From the NCBI GenBank assembly GCA_003132405.1, contig PKXQ01000105.1, positions 1 to 51,999 on the forward strand: DNA of 51,999 nt, written 5' to 3'. This document shows, one piece after another, positions 6,812 through 14,798 of this stretch. The notes under the pieces are model-generated. The model ran no database searches, was not told where the DNA came from, and was given only the letters and a program-made list of their open reading frames with translations. Made by a program: the position numbers and the translations under genes. Numbering within the stretch: the first letter of the stretch is position 1; the number at the start of each line of letters is the position of its first letter. This DNA is from Acidobacteriaceae bacterium (GTDB taxonomy: Bacteria; Acidobacteriota; Terriglobia; Terriglobales; Acidobacteriaceae).

Positions 6812-8901
6812 TAGCCACCGACGGCGGCAGAGCGAGCGCCGTGTTGCTTTGCCAATAGCTTGACCATGGCCTGGTCGTCGGCGGGGCGGGAGAAGAAGTA
6901 TCCCTGGGCCATCTCGCAACTGAGCTGCCGAAGTAAATTGATATGCTCTTGGGTTTCAGTGCCTTCGGCGACGACCTGCAAACCGAGATTGTGAGCAAGC
7001 ATGATGATGATGCACACAATCTCGCGGCTCTCGGGGTCGCTGTCCATGTGCGAAATAAAGGCGCGGTCGATCTTCAAGGTGTCCACGGGAATGCGGCGCA
7101 AACGGCTGAGCGACGAATAGCCGGTGCCAAAATCATCGATGCTGAGGCGGACGCCAAGAGCTTTCAGTTGCGCCAGCACATGACCGGATTTTTCCGTATC
7201 GCCCATGGCGATGGTTTCTATAATTTCGAGTCGCAGGCAGGAGGGATCGACCCCGGTCTGATCAAGGCATTTGCGAATGCCGCTGGCTAGATCGGGCTGG
7301 GCGAATTCGCGGGACGTAAGATTCACGCTCATGGTCAGAGGTGGGCTGGAAGGAAATTGAGACTGCCAGGAGCGGAGTTGTTGGCAGGCTTCACGCAGCA
7401 GTTGTTGATTCATGGGGATGATGAGCCCGATTTCCTCGGCAACCGCGATGAAGTCGATCGGCGAGAGCACGCCCTCCGGGCGTTGCCAGCGAGTGAGAGC
7501 CTCGAAGCCCACAATCTTGCTGGTCTGCAACGACACGATGGGCTGGTAGTAAACCCGGAATTCACCATGCTCAAGCGCTTTTCGCAGGTCGGTTTCGAGC
7601 CGCAGGCGTTTCAAGGCATTGGCGTGCATGGCCATATCCGACACCTCACAGCGGGCCCTTCCTGTCCGCTTGGCACGGTACATGGCGATCTCGGCATCGC
7701 GCACCAGATCCTCGGCCTGGGTGTGAGGGCTGGTGCTGGAAGCAATTCCGATGCCTGCCGAAATGACGATCTCCTGCTGGTTCGCTAGAAAAGGGGCGGC
7801 CAATTCGGCTTGCACGCGCTCGGCGACGCGAATGGCCTCGACGGGATCTTGCAGGTCGTCGAGCAAAATGGCGAACTCATCACCGCCGAGGCGGGCTAAG
7901 GTGTCGTCGTCATTGTTATTGTCATTGACATTGACGTTGACAGGGAGATTGTCGGAGTTGGCGGGCGCGGGGCTCGGGTGTGGACGCGCGACCACATCGG
8001 CTCGCCGCACTGAGTCTCGCAATCTTTGTGCGATTTGAATGAGCAGTTCGTCCCCGACCGTGTGGCCGAGGCTGTCGTTGATAATTTTGAATTCGTCCAC
8101 ATCAATCAACAACACCGCGAAGTTGTAATTCACGTGTCGTTTGGAGAGGGTTAGGGCATGTTGCAAACGATCCACAAAGAGAGATCGATTCGGCAGGCCA
8201 GTGAGCCCGTCGTGAAATGCGTTGTGGGCCAGCATCTCCTCGGCTCGCTTCCGCTCGGTGATGTCACGGTTCACGATTACCAGTTTGCCGGTCTGCCCTT
8301 TGGCATTTAGAATCGCGCACGCTGTGGACTCCAAAGTGCGCCACGAACCGTTTTTGTGGCGTATCCGGTATTCCACCCTCTGCCCCTCGCCGGTCGTGCG
8401 AGCCTTTTCCGCGGCTTGAAAAACCCGCGGACGATCGTCGGGATGAATTTGCTCGGTCGACGAACTGGCTTTCAACTCTTCGGGCGAATATCCCAGAACC
8501 TTCTGATAGGCAGGGCTGTTGTACAACCGGCGGCCCTCGCTGTCGACCAGCGCGATCATATCGGCGGCGTTTTCGCTGATGAGTTGAAAGAGCTGATCTC
8601 GCTCGAGCAGCTGGCGTCGAATGCGTTGGAGTTGCAAGTGCTGATAGACCGCGTAAAAGTCGAAAAGTAAGACGAGAGCGGCCAGCCCGCGCACCCATTC
8701 TCGGAGATCAAACCAGTAACTAGCGTCGCTTTCCCGGCCAAACCAGGGGAAGGTGAACGAGATGATCCCCAAGGTTAATGCCAGCGTGATCGCAACGGCG
8801 AAGCCCCACAGCCACCACTCCCGGCCTTCGATCCGGGTCACCTCAATCGGAATTACCTCAGGGCTTTTCTGGCTTACTTGTTGGAATGCTTGCTGATCCA
8901 T
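6811..8901 (-). CDS. Membrane PAS-GGDEF-EAL cyclic-di-GMP signalling protein
   Basis: A bifunctional-type c-di-GMP protein of about 696 residues. Order: two TM segments near residues 35-90, a PAS sensor domain (about 100-220, ending in the PAC motif TERKRAEE), a GGDEF domain (DGLTGLPNR, then intact LGGDEF near 340) and an EAL domain (FEALTRW, conserved metal-binding acidic residues, DDFGTGYSS, KIDRAFI). Both active sites look complete, so synthesis and hydrolysis are both possible. A low-complexity Asn/Asp/Val insert (DNA hexamers like GTCAAT) splits the GGDEF domain just before LGGDEF. ATG 8901 is preferred; an upstream TTG at 8931 would add 10 residues. The gene is transcribed alone and followed by the structured region and terminator. 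Confidence 0.92.
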   Translation of the reverse strand: MDQQAFQQVSQKSPEVIPIEVTRIEGREWWLWGFAVAITLALTLGIISFTFPWFGRESDASYWFDLREWVRGLAALVLLFDFYAVYQHLQLQRIRRQLLERDQLFQLISENAADMIALVDSEGRRLYNSPAYQKVLGYSPEELKASSSTEQIHPDDRPRVFQAAEKARTTGEGQRVEYRIRHKNGSWRTLESTACAILNAKGQTGKLVIVNRDITERKRAEEMLAHNAFHDGLTGLPNRSLFVDRLQHALTLSKRHVNYNFAVLLIDVDEFKIINDSLGHTVGDELLIQIAQRLRDSVRRADVVARPHPSPAPANSDNLPVNVNVNDNNNDDDTLARLGGDEFAILLDDLQDPVEAIRVAERVQAELAAPFLANQQEIVISAGIGIASSTSPHTQAEDLVRDAEIAMYRAKRTGRARCEVSDMAMHANALKRLRLETDLRKALEHGEFRVYYQPIVSLQTSKIVGFEALTRWQRPEGVLSPIDFIAVAEEIGLIIPMNQQLLREACQQLRSWQSQFPSSPPLTMSVNLTSREFAQPDLASGIRKCLDQTGVDPSCLRLEIIETIAMGDTEKSGHVLAQLKALGVRLSIDDFGTGYSSLSRLRRIPVDTLKIDRAFISHMDSDPESREIVCIIIMLAHNLGLQVVAEGTETQEHINLLRQLSCEMAQGYFFSRPADDQAMVKLLAKQHGARSAAVGG

Positions 8902-9046
8902 GCGGCCGACTATGCTCCCGCCACTGCCCAAATTCTAGTCTGCGCACCTCGGTTAGGAAGAGTTACGAAAGGAGGCGGCTAGTCCTATACCCGCGTCCGA
9001 TACGCCAATGACCTGCGAGCGCCAACCGGAGAATGTGCACCAAGAC

Positions 9047-9973
9047 TTACTGGCGCAGGAGGTTCTTGGCTATAAACAGCGCGTTGGCTGGCCGTTCGGC
9101 CAGTCGGCGCATAAAGTAGGGGTACCACTCGGTGCCGAAGGGGATGTAGACGCGCATTCCCCAGCCGTCTTTGACCAGGCTCTGCTGGAGGTCGCGGCGG
9201 ATGCCGTGGAGCATCTGGAATTCGAAGGCGTTGCGCGGGATGCTTTCGCGGGTGGCGAAGACCTTGGCTTGGTTGATAATGGCCTCGTCGTGGGTCGCTA
9301 ATCCGTGATAGACGCCGCTCTTCATCAGCGTCTTCATCAGCTTGACGTAGTTGGCATCGACCTCGGACTTTTTCTGGAAGGCGATCGGCTCGGGCTCCTT
9401 GTAGGCGCCTTTGCAGAGGCGTATGCGGATGCGCTCGCTGAGCAGCTTGTCGACGTCGGCCTCGGCGCTGCGCATGTAGGACTGGATGACGGTGCCCACG
9501 CTATCTTCGTTGCCGGGAACGCGATGCAGTTCGTGGACGAAGTTGAGGGTACGCTCGGTGTAGGCGGAGCCTTCCATATCGACGCGCACGAAATTTCTGG
9601 GCGACATGTTGGCGGCTTTGGCGACCAGGCCGCGCACGATTTCGTAGGCCAGCTTCTCGTCGACGTCGAGGCCCATGTGGGTGAGCTTGAGGCTGATGTT
9701 GGCGTTGAGCTGGTGGGCGGCGATTTCGTCGAGCAGGTTGTGATAGAGGTCGGCGCTGGCGCGAGCCTCGTCGGCGTTGGTGACGTTCTCTCCGAGGTTG
9801 TCGATGGAGACGCTGGCTCCGAGCTGATTCATCGCGGCGGCGGCGCGAATGGCGTCGGAGACTTGCGTGCCGGCGACGAAGCGGGCGCTGGTGCGCTGGC
9901 CAAAGCGGGAGCGCTCGGCGATGGCGCGCAATGAACGGCTCTCGGACAGGGCTATGAAGGCAGCCCTTAGCAT
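9047..9973 (-). CDS. Proline dehydrogenase (monofunctional PRODH)
   Basis: FAD-dependent oxidation of proline to pyrroline-5-carboxylate, the first step of proline catabolism, at the membrane with electron transfer to quinone. The 308-residue TIM-barrel matches monofunctional PRODH in length. Visible motifs are NISLKLTHMGLD, FVRVDMEGSAYTERT, RLCKGAYKEP (substrate lysine/arginine region) and ATHDE, with the C-terminal YIPFGTEWYPYFMRRLAERPAN helix that binds proline through paired arginines. ATG 9973 (MLRAAFIAL) is the family-like start; the upstream extension to 10075 is low-complexity. No pyrroline-5-carboxylate dehydrogenase gene is nearby. Confidence 0.93.
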   Translation of the reverse strand: MLRAAFIALSESRSLRAIAERSRFGQRTSARFVAGTQVSDAIRAAAAMNQLGASVSIDNLGENVTNADEARASADLYHNLLDEIAAHQLNANISLKLTHMGLDVDEKLAYEIVRGLVAKAANMSPRNFVRVDMEGSAYTERTLNFVHELHRVPGNEDSVGTVIQSYMRSAEADVDKLLSERIRIRLCKGAYKEPEPIAFQKKSEVDANYVKLMKTLMKSGVYHGLATHDEAIINQAKVFATRESIPRNAFEFQMLHGIRRDLQQSLVKDGWGMRVYIPFGTEWYPYFMRRLAERPANALFIAKNLLRQ

Positions 9974-10188
9974 GGAGGGCCGGAGTGGCGCGGAGCAAGA
10001 CTGCCAGAGGCGCGCGTTGGCATTACAGTATTTTTTACCACAAGTCGGAGGCCGGGCGGCAGGGCGGGGCACCATCGTGAGTTCGGAAGATTGCTACGGG
10101 CTGGGCGCCCGCCGCGACTCAACGTCAACTATGCATTTTGCCGGTTTCCGAATTGGCGACCATCCGGGCTCTACGCTACACTCCTTCC

Positions 10189-10974
10189 GTGCACACCGAG
10201 CAAGCACTCATCGCTGCGTTCGTGAAGCGCAGCAAGCGCGACCGCTACCGGGAAATCCTCTCCAACCCCCGCCTTCGCCATAAGTTCACCAGCCAGCTCG
10301 CCCACTTTAAAGACTTCGATCCCAAATACCGCCTGTCTATTCCCAGGCACAAACTCTTCGTCGAAAACACAGCGATCGAGCTGCAGAAACGGCACTCTCC
10401 CAACATAGTCTTCGCAATCTCCGAAGATCCCGCGCTCGATCAGAGAGAACTCCCGCTCGTCGAAGCTCTCAAGCAGATTGTCGGCCGCGGCATGGGGACC
10501 GTCCTCTCCTGCATTCCAGGACGCCTCGCCTTCGTCGAGACAGAGGACGAGAGATTCATCCTCGAGCGTCATGATCTATTAGAAAAGCGTGAATACATTC
10601 GATTTGTCATCGGCCGCAAAGACGAGGATAGCCATGTTGAGCAGGGAATTTTTCAGGCGGCAGCGCAGGCGCTGGAGTGGCGAAACATCACGGGCTCAGA
10701 CGCCGACGAACTGAATGAGCTGCGAGCATGGTTCAGCGAGAATCTGGAAAAACCAACTTCCTTCGGACGCGACAAGCTTCGCCTCGGCATCTGTTGGTTC
10801 AAGACTGGATCAACCGAACACATCTCCCGCATATGGGAGATGGTTCGCATCCTCGAACGCAATGGCATCTACGTGAAGAAAATCAGAACAGACAAACCCG
10901 GCTACGTGATCTACGAAGACGAATGGCAACTAGTAGCCGAACCCTTCCGCAAAGGCACTATGCCGAGAGGATGA
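10189..10974 (+). CDS. Conserved-looking hypothetical protein
   Basis: I do not recognise this 261-residue cytosolic protein. The N-terminal half is rich in Arg, Lys and His (FVKRSKRDRYREILSNPRLRHKF...), the centre is acidic, and the C-terminal 80 residues (LGICWFKTGSTEHISRIWEMVRILERNGIYVKKIRTDKPGYV, positions quoted in part) could be a small alpha/beta domain. No signal peptide or TM segment is present. The GTG at 10189 is preferred over TTG 10138 because the intervening residues look non-coding, but this is uncertain. It is divergent from PRODH and followed by a strong hairpin. Confidence 0.6.
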   Translation: MHTEQALIAAFVKRSKRDRYREILSNPRLRHKFTSQLAHFKDFDPKYRLSIPRHKLFVENTAIELQKRHSPNIVFAISEDPALDQRELPLVEALKQIVGRGMGTVLSCIPGRLAFVETEDERFILERHDLLEKREYIRFVIGRKDEDSHVEQGIFQAAAQALEWRNITGSDADELNELRAWFSENLEKPTSFGRDKLRLGICWFKTGSTEHISRIWEMVRILERNGIYVKKIRTDKPGYVIYEDEWQLVAEPFRKGTMPRG

Positions 10975-10986
10975 AGGAATCCCGAC

Positions 10987-11017
10987 GCAACGGGCGGGGC
11001 CGCCCTCCGCCCATTGC
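10987..11017 (+). terminator. GC-rich hairpin after the hypothetical gene
   Basis: GCAA-c-GGGCGG (10987-10997) pairs with CCGCCC-a-TTGC (11007-11017) around a 9-nt loop; only one mismatch. It lies 12 bases after the stop codon, before rpsP. There is no T-run, so it could equally be one of the dispersed GC-rich palindromes. Confidence 0.55.
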
Positions 11018-11095
11018 GAAAAGCCCTACCCTCCGGCATAATAATGGTTTGTCTTTATCTCTCCGGACGCTTCCGGGCAAAGGATCGTGCATTCT

Positions 11096-11353
11096 GTGCT
11101 GATGATTCGACTGGCGCGCTTTGGCGCGCGCAAACAACCGTATTATCGTGTGGTGGTGATTGAGAAGGAGCGGGCTCGCAATGGCCGCCCGGTGGAAGTG
11201 GTGGGGACGTACAATCCGCGCACCAATCCGGCTACTTTTGACCTGAAACGCGAGCGCATAGAGCACTGGGTATCGAAAGGCGCCCAGCTTTCGGACAGGG
11301 TTCGGAAACTGGTTGCTTCTCCTGCACCCGCAGCGGCCGCTTCGGTCGCGTAG
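11096..11353 (+). CDS. rpsP: 30S ribosomal protein S16
   Basis: Small-subunit protein bS16, needed for 30S assembly. The family N-terminus is unmistakable (LMIRLARFGARKQPYYRVVV), followed by EVVGTYNPRTNP and IEHWVSKGAQLSDRV; the tail is Ala/Pro-rich. GTG 11096 gives 85 residues and starts VLMIRLARFG; GTG 11087 and ATG 11102 are alternatives, and AAAGGA lies about 11 bases upstream of 11096. It is the first gene of the rpsP-khpA-rimM-trmD-rplS cluster. Confidence 0.95.
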   Translation: MLMIRLARFGARKQPYYRVVVIEKERARNGRPVEVVGTYNPRTNPATFDLKRERIEHWVSKGAQLSDRVRKLVASPAPAAAASVA

Positions 11354-11392
11354 CCCACACTTCGTTTTTAATCGTCCTCTCAGGAGTCGCAA

Positions 11393-11644
11393 ATGATCGA
11401 GCCGAGCGCCAGTCCGCGCGCCATGATTGAATACATCGCCAAGGCGATTGTCGAGGCCAAGGGCGAGGTATTTGTCGACGAGTATGAAGACGGCGACGAG
11501 ACGGTGATTGAGTTGGAAGTGGCCGAGTCTGATCTGGGCAAGGTGATTGGCCGCTCGGGCCGCGTGGCGCGGGCGCTGCGCAACGTGCTCGGTGCGGCAG
11601 GGTCAAAGCTCGATAAGCGCTACGCGCTCGAGATTATTGAGTAG
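11393..11644 (+). CDS. khpA: KH-domain RNA-binding protein KhpA
   Basis: A single-KH-domain protein of 83 residues, the usual KhpA (YlqC) length. The GxxG loop that clamps single-stranded RNA is GRSG at 53-56 in GKVIGRSGRVARALR. KhpA proteins often pair with KhpB/Jag and bind mRNAs. A good Shine-Dalgarno (CAGGAG) precedes the ATG. It sits between rpsP and rimM, the common conserved order. Confidence 0.92.
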   Translation: MIEPSASPRAMIEYIAKAIVEAKGEVFVDEYEDGDETVIELEVAESDLGKVIGRSGRVARALRNVLGAAGSKLDKRYALEIIE

Positions 11645-11704
11645 GAATCGCGCAGTAGGAATCGCGTTTCGGCGGAAAGCTTCTCGGCGAATAGAATCAG
11701 CAAA

Positions 11705-13213
11705 ATGGCTTCGGACGCTGGCGGCGAGTGGGTTACTCTTGCAGTCGTCATTAAGACGCAGGGGCGGCGCGGAGAAGTTGCGACGGAATTGCACACGGAT
11801 GTTCCGGGGCGATTTCGGCAAGGCATGCGGCTGTGGGTGCTCTTGAAAGACGGCGAGCGCCGCGAAGTTACGGTCGAGGACCTTTGGCCGCATAAGAGTT
11901 TTCTGGTGCTGAAGTTCGGGGGCATCGATAGTCTTTCGGATGCGGAGTTGCTCGTAAAGGCTGAGTTGCAGCTTCCGCTCGCGGAACGGGCTGCTTTAGA
12001 GCCGGGCTGGACTTATTTGAGCGACCTGATCGGATGCACGGTATTTGATGGCGCGCGAGAGATTGGCGCGATTGAGGATGTGCAGTTCGGAGCAGGAGAA
12101 GCGCCGCTGCTCGTAGTAAAAAGCGGAGCGAAATTGCCCTACGAGATTCCCTTCGCCGAGGCGTTTCTGGAGAAATTGGATCTGGAGCGGCGGCAAGTTC
12201 GCATGAAATTGCCGGAAGGGCTGCTGGATGTGAATGCAAAGAGCAGTGGTCAGTGGCCAGTGGCCAGAAGAAGCAGCGAACGCGTGATCACTGACTGGCC
12301 ACTGACCACTGGCAACTGGTTTAAAACTGGTTTAGCAATGAAGATCGACATTCTCACGATCTTTCCTGACTTTTTTCGCGGGCCTTTGGATTATGGGATT
12401 GTGCGCCGGGCGCGGGAGACGGGCCTGGTGGATGTTGGCATTCACGATCTGCGGGCGTATACGAAAGACAAGCACCGCACGGTGGATGACCGCCCGTTTG
12501 GCGGCGGCGAGGGCATGGTCCTGAAGCCGGAACCGATCTTTGAATGTTTGGAAGCGCTTGGCGATGTGGCTTCGCGCGAAAGTCGTTTGAGCGCGTCGGC
12601 GACGCAATCGGTGATATTGCTTTCGGCGCAGGGGCGCAGGCTGGATCAGGCGCTGGCGGCAAAGCTGTCTGGGCTGGAGCGGATTGTTCTCATCTGCGGA
12701 CGGTATGAGGGCGTGGATGAGCGGATCAGCGAGCACCTGGCGGATCGCGAAGTTTCGATTGGCGACTATGTGCTGAGCGGCGGCGAACTGGGCGCGGCGG
12801 TGATTGTGGATACGGTGACGCGGCTGATTCCGGGCGCAGTTGGCAATCAGAATTCGACTCGGCAAGAGTCGTTTACTGAGTCGTTGGTGGAAGCGGATTT
12901 CGCGGGTGAGGGCGCCCGCGCCACACTTACTGCTGATGCTGGGCCGAGTTCGACTTGCGTTTCTGGCGGATTGCTGGATTATCCGCACTACACACGGCCG
13001 GCGGAGTTTCGCGGCATGGCGGTGCCAGAGGTGCTGGTGAATGGCAACCATGAGCAGATTCGCAGCTGGCGGCGCAAGACGGCGTTAGCGAAGACGCTGC
13101 GCAACCGGCCCGATTTGCTGGAGCGGGTTCGGCTGACGGATGAAGACGAGGAATTGCTGGCTGAGATCAGGCTGGAGCTGGCTCAGGGGATCGACATCGA
13201 CAGAGAAGGCTAG
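11705..13213 (+). CDS. rimM: RimM-TrmD in one continuous reading frame
   Basis: Residues 1 to about 179 are RimM, the 16S-processing factor that binds S19: N-terminal barrel (VTLAVVIKTQGRRGEVATEL), then the PRC-type barrel (PGWTYLSDLIGCTVFDGA) and the family end LPEGLLDVN. The frame does not stop there: a linker of about 30 residues, encoded by an inverted repeat (12244-12312), runs into TrmD at Met212. Normally rimM ends and trmD restarts. The 502-residue product may be a true fusion, or TrmD may be re-initiated at ATG 12338, where no Shine-Dalgarno is visible. Both halves look intact. Confidence 0.85.
   Translation: MASDAGGEWVTLAVVIKTQGRRGEVATELHTDVPGRFRQGMRLWVLLKDGERREVTVEDLWPHKSFLVLKFGGIDSLSDAELLVKAELQLPLAERAALEPGWTYLSDLIGCTVFDGAREIGAIEDVQFGAGEAPLLVVKSGAKLPYEIPFAEAFLEKLDLERRQVRMKLPEGLLDVNAKSSGQWPVARRSSERVITDWPLTTGNWFKTGLAMKIDILTIFPDFFRGPLDYGIVRRARETGLVDVGIHDLRAYTKDKHRTVDDRPFGGGEGMVLKPEPIFECLEALGDVASRESRLSASATQSVILLSAQGRRLDQALAAKLSGLERIVLICGRYEGVDERISEHLADREVSIGDYVLSGGELGAAVIVDTVTRLIPGAVGNQNSTRQESFTESLVEADFAGEGARATLTADAGPSSTCVSGGLLDYPHYTRPAEFRGMAVPEVLVNGNHEQIRSWRRKTALAKTLRNRPDLLERVRLTDEDEELLAEIRLELAQGIDIDREG
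12244..12312. repeat. Word-built inverted repeat (CAGTGGC word) joining rimM and trmD
   Basis: The left arm 12244-12267 is three near-tandem CAGTGGY words; the right arm 12291-12311 is their reverse complement, the first 18 bases matching exactly. It lies in the expected rimM-trmD gap and is open in the reading frame, so it is translated as a linker with no stop codon. Confidence 0.85.
12338..13213 (+). CDS. trmD: tRNA (guanine-N1)-methyltransferase TrmD part
   Basis: TrmD methylates G37 of tRNAs reading CNN codons with SAM, preventing +1 frameshifting; it is normally essential. The domain starts MKIDILTIFPDFF (Met212 of the joint frame) and shows the substrate motif DDRPFGGGEGM, the trefoil-knot SAM site (LICGRYEGVDERI, IGDYVLSGGELG) and the C-terminal LDYPHYTRPAEFRGM. 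Counted alone it has 291 residues, versus about 240-260 usually. The extra length lies in the linker between NQNSTRQESF and GLLDYPHYTRP, where a 26-bp dispersed palindrome (12902-12927) is read in frame as GEGARATL. This linker is flexible in known structures, so function may be kept (inference). Confidence 0.92.
   Translation: MKIDILTIFPDFFRGPLDYGIVRRARETGLVDVGIHDLRAYTKDKHRTVDDRPFGGGEGMVLKPEPIFECLEALGDVASRESRLSASATQSVILLSAQGRRLDQALAAKLSGLERIVLICGRYEGVDERISEHLADREVSIGDYVLSGGELGAAVIVDTVTRLIPGAVGNQNSTRQESFTESLVEADFAGEGARATLTADAGPSSTCVSGGLLDYPHYTRPAEFRGMAVPEVLVNGNHEQIRSWRRKTALAKTLRNRPDLLERVRLTDEDEELLAEIRLELAQGIDIDREG
12902..12927 (+). repeat. 26-bp GC palindrome inside trmD (copy of 22734-22759)
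   Basis: GCGGGTG-AGGG-CGCCCGC followed by GCCACACT. It matches the intergenic element at 22734-22759 at 25 of 26 positions and in the same orientation; the one difference (T for C) keeps the stem as a G-T pair. It encodes residues about 400-408 of the joint frame. Confidence 0.85.
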
Positions 13214-13252
13214 CGCTCTCTGCGGAGATTAGAATCAGGAAGGGAAACATTC

Positions 13253-13603
13253 ATGCGTAATCCGATTATTGAAAAATTGCTGGCGAAATCGCGCCGCACA
13301 GACATTCCGAAGTTTGGCCCCGGCGATACGGTCAAGGTACAAGTCAAGATCAGAGAAGGCGAGAAAGAGCGCATACAGGCGTTCGAGGGCGTGGTCATTT
13401 CGCGGACGCGGGGCGCACAGCCGAGCTTCACCGTCCGCAAGATCAGCTTTGGCCAGGGCGTGGAACGTATTTTCCCGATCGACTCGAAGGTCATTGACAA
13501 GATTGACGTGGTGCGCTCGGCGAAGGTCCGCCGTGCGAAGCTTTATTACTTGCGCGGGCTGAAGGGCAAAGCGGCGCGACTGAAGGAAGTCGAACAGCGG
13601 TAA
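13253..13603 (+). CDS. rplS: 50S ribosomal protein L19
   Basis: Large-subunit protein bL19, located at the 30S-50S interface. The 116-residue protein has the family signatures [29 protein letters not shown] (positions about 22-50), [18 protein letters not shown] and the C-terminal [20 protein letters not shown]. The Shine-Dalgarno is GGAAGGGA, ending about six bases before the ATG. It is the last gene of the ribosomal cluster. Confidence 0.96.
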   Translation: MRNPIIEKLLAKSRRTDIPKFGPGDTVKVQVKIREGEKERIQAFEGVVISRTRGAQPSFTVRKISFGQGVERIFPIDSKVIDKIDVVRSAKVRRAKLYYLRGLKGKAARLKEVEQR

Positions 13604-13940
13604 CCGCCGAGTTTGGTTTATCCGCTGGGGTGGGCTCCGCGACTATTGCGCGCTATTGGCGATTGCGCCGACTCGACGTGCGATGCCTGCAGGCGCTCAT
13701 CCGGCGATCTTTTTTCTGGCTGCAAATCCTTCCAGTAATCTGCTTTCTTGTCGCGGACGGACGGGCGTCGCGGCATACGTCCATTGGTGCCTAGCACTCC
13801 GCTATTCGAATCCTGTATTAGTTGGTGGCGGGCTCTATATCCAGTGCAGAGGCAATCAGGTTGTCGCTCCCTCTGAGAGCGTCTGCTGGACGGTGCCAAA
13901 TCCACGCCACGATTAGATCTCGCCTGCGAAGAGATGCTCG
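13604..13940. other. Intergenic region after rplS, no gene seen
   Basis: A 337-base stretch. Open frames exist on both strands, but their composition (Arg/Ser-rich, no family resemblance, no ribosome site) suggests they are not genes. A short palindrome GCCTGCAGGC and a T6 run downstream (about 13710-13716) are present but are not adjacent enough for a standard terminator. Confidence 0.5.
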
Positions 13941-14771
13941 ATGCGCACTCTCGCTCGAAATAAAGTACTGGCGGTAGTTTGTTTTCTGGGCAGCGTGGCG
14001 CTCTATGGCGCCGACAAGCCGCTCACGATTGCATTGGTGTTTGACGGGTTGACGGAAGCGGACCGGGAACCACTGCGCGCCTATCTCACGAAGGCAATGG
14101 GACGCCGCGTGAATCTTGCGGTTCCCGACGTCTACACGGAGACGGTTGCCGGCCTGGCCGATGGGTCATTTGATTTCGCATGCCTGGGCTCGCTGATGTA
14201 CGTCCGGGCGCACGCGAAGTATGGAGTCATTCCGCTTGTTCGGCGCAGTTCTGGTTTACAGTATCATTCGGTCTTTATCGCTGGCGCCAACTCGCCAATT
14301 CGTTCGCTCAGCGATCTGAAAGGGAAGCGGTTCGCGCTTGGCGATATCGATTCGACCAGCACTTTGATTGTGCATCGCGAACTCCTGCGGGTGGGAATCA
14401 GTACCAGTACAGATCTCAAGCTTCGCTACAGCGGCAGCCATGTTGCGACCGCGGCGCTGGTGGAAAGCGGAGTGGTCGATGCGGGAGCGTTAGACGAAAC
14501 GATCTTCGCATCCCTGATCAGCGGCGGGAAACTAAATAGCGAGAAAGTCCGGGTGTTCCATACCTCGGAGCCTTTTGCCGGTTATGTGTATGTCGCCGGC
14601 AAGGATGTGCCTGAGGCTGACCGGGAGAAATTTGTCCAGGCTCTGCTCGCCCTAAAGGAGAGGAAAGACGATTCCGTGCTGAAAATTCTGCGAGCCAAGC
14701 AGTTTGTTGTCGCGCACGACCATGAATACGCAGCTGTACGGCGGATCGCGCACGAACTGAAAATGTTCTAA
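13941..14771 (+). CDS. PhnD-type phosphate/phosphonate-binding periplasmic protein
   Basis: A 276-residue exported substrate-binding protein of the PhnD/PtxB family (type II periplasmic fold). The signal peptide (VLAVVCFLGSVALYGAD) is followed by the family core: LTIALVFDGLTEADREPLRAYL, FDFACLGSLMYVRAHAKY, SDLKGKRFALGDIDSTST, and the second lobe with DAGALDETIF. In ABC systems these proteins deliver phosphonates or phosphite. No permease or ATPase lies nearby, so it is either an orphan or serves another role such as sensing (inference). GAAGAG about seven bases upstream can serve as a ribosome site. Confidence 0.8.
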   Translation: MRTLARNKVLAVVCFLGSVALYGADKPLTIALVFDGLTEADREPLRAYLTKAMGRRVNLAVPDVYTETVAGLADGSFDFACLGSLMYVRAHAKYGVIPLVRRSSGLQYHSVFIAGANSPIRSLSDLKGKRFALGDIDSTSTLIVHRELLRVGISTSTDLKLRYSGSHVATAALVESGVVDAGALDETIFASLISGGKLNSEKVRVFHTSEPFAGYVYVAGKDVPEADREKFVQALLALKERKDDSVLKILRAKQFVVAHDHEYAAVRRIAHELKMF

Positions 14772-14798
14772 GCCGTCCATATCGTTGCACTGGTCGAG

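Noticed and set aside
13618..13905. Possible 95-residue gene after rplS (minus strand)
   Set aside because: No ribosome site, no family similarity, biased composition.
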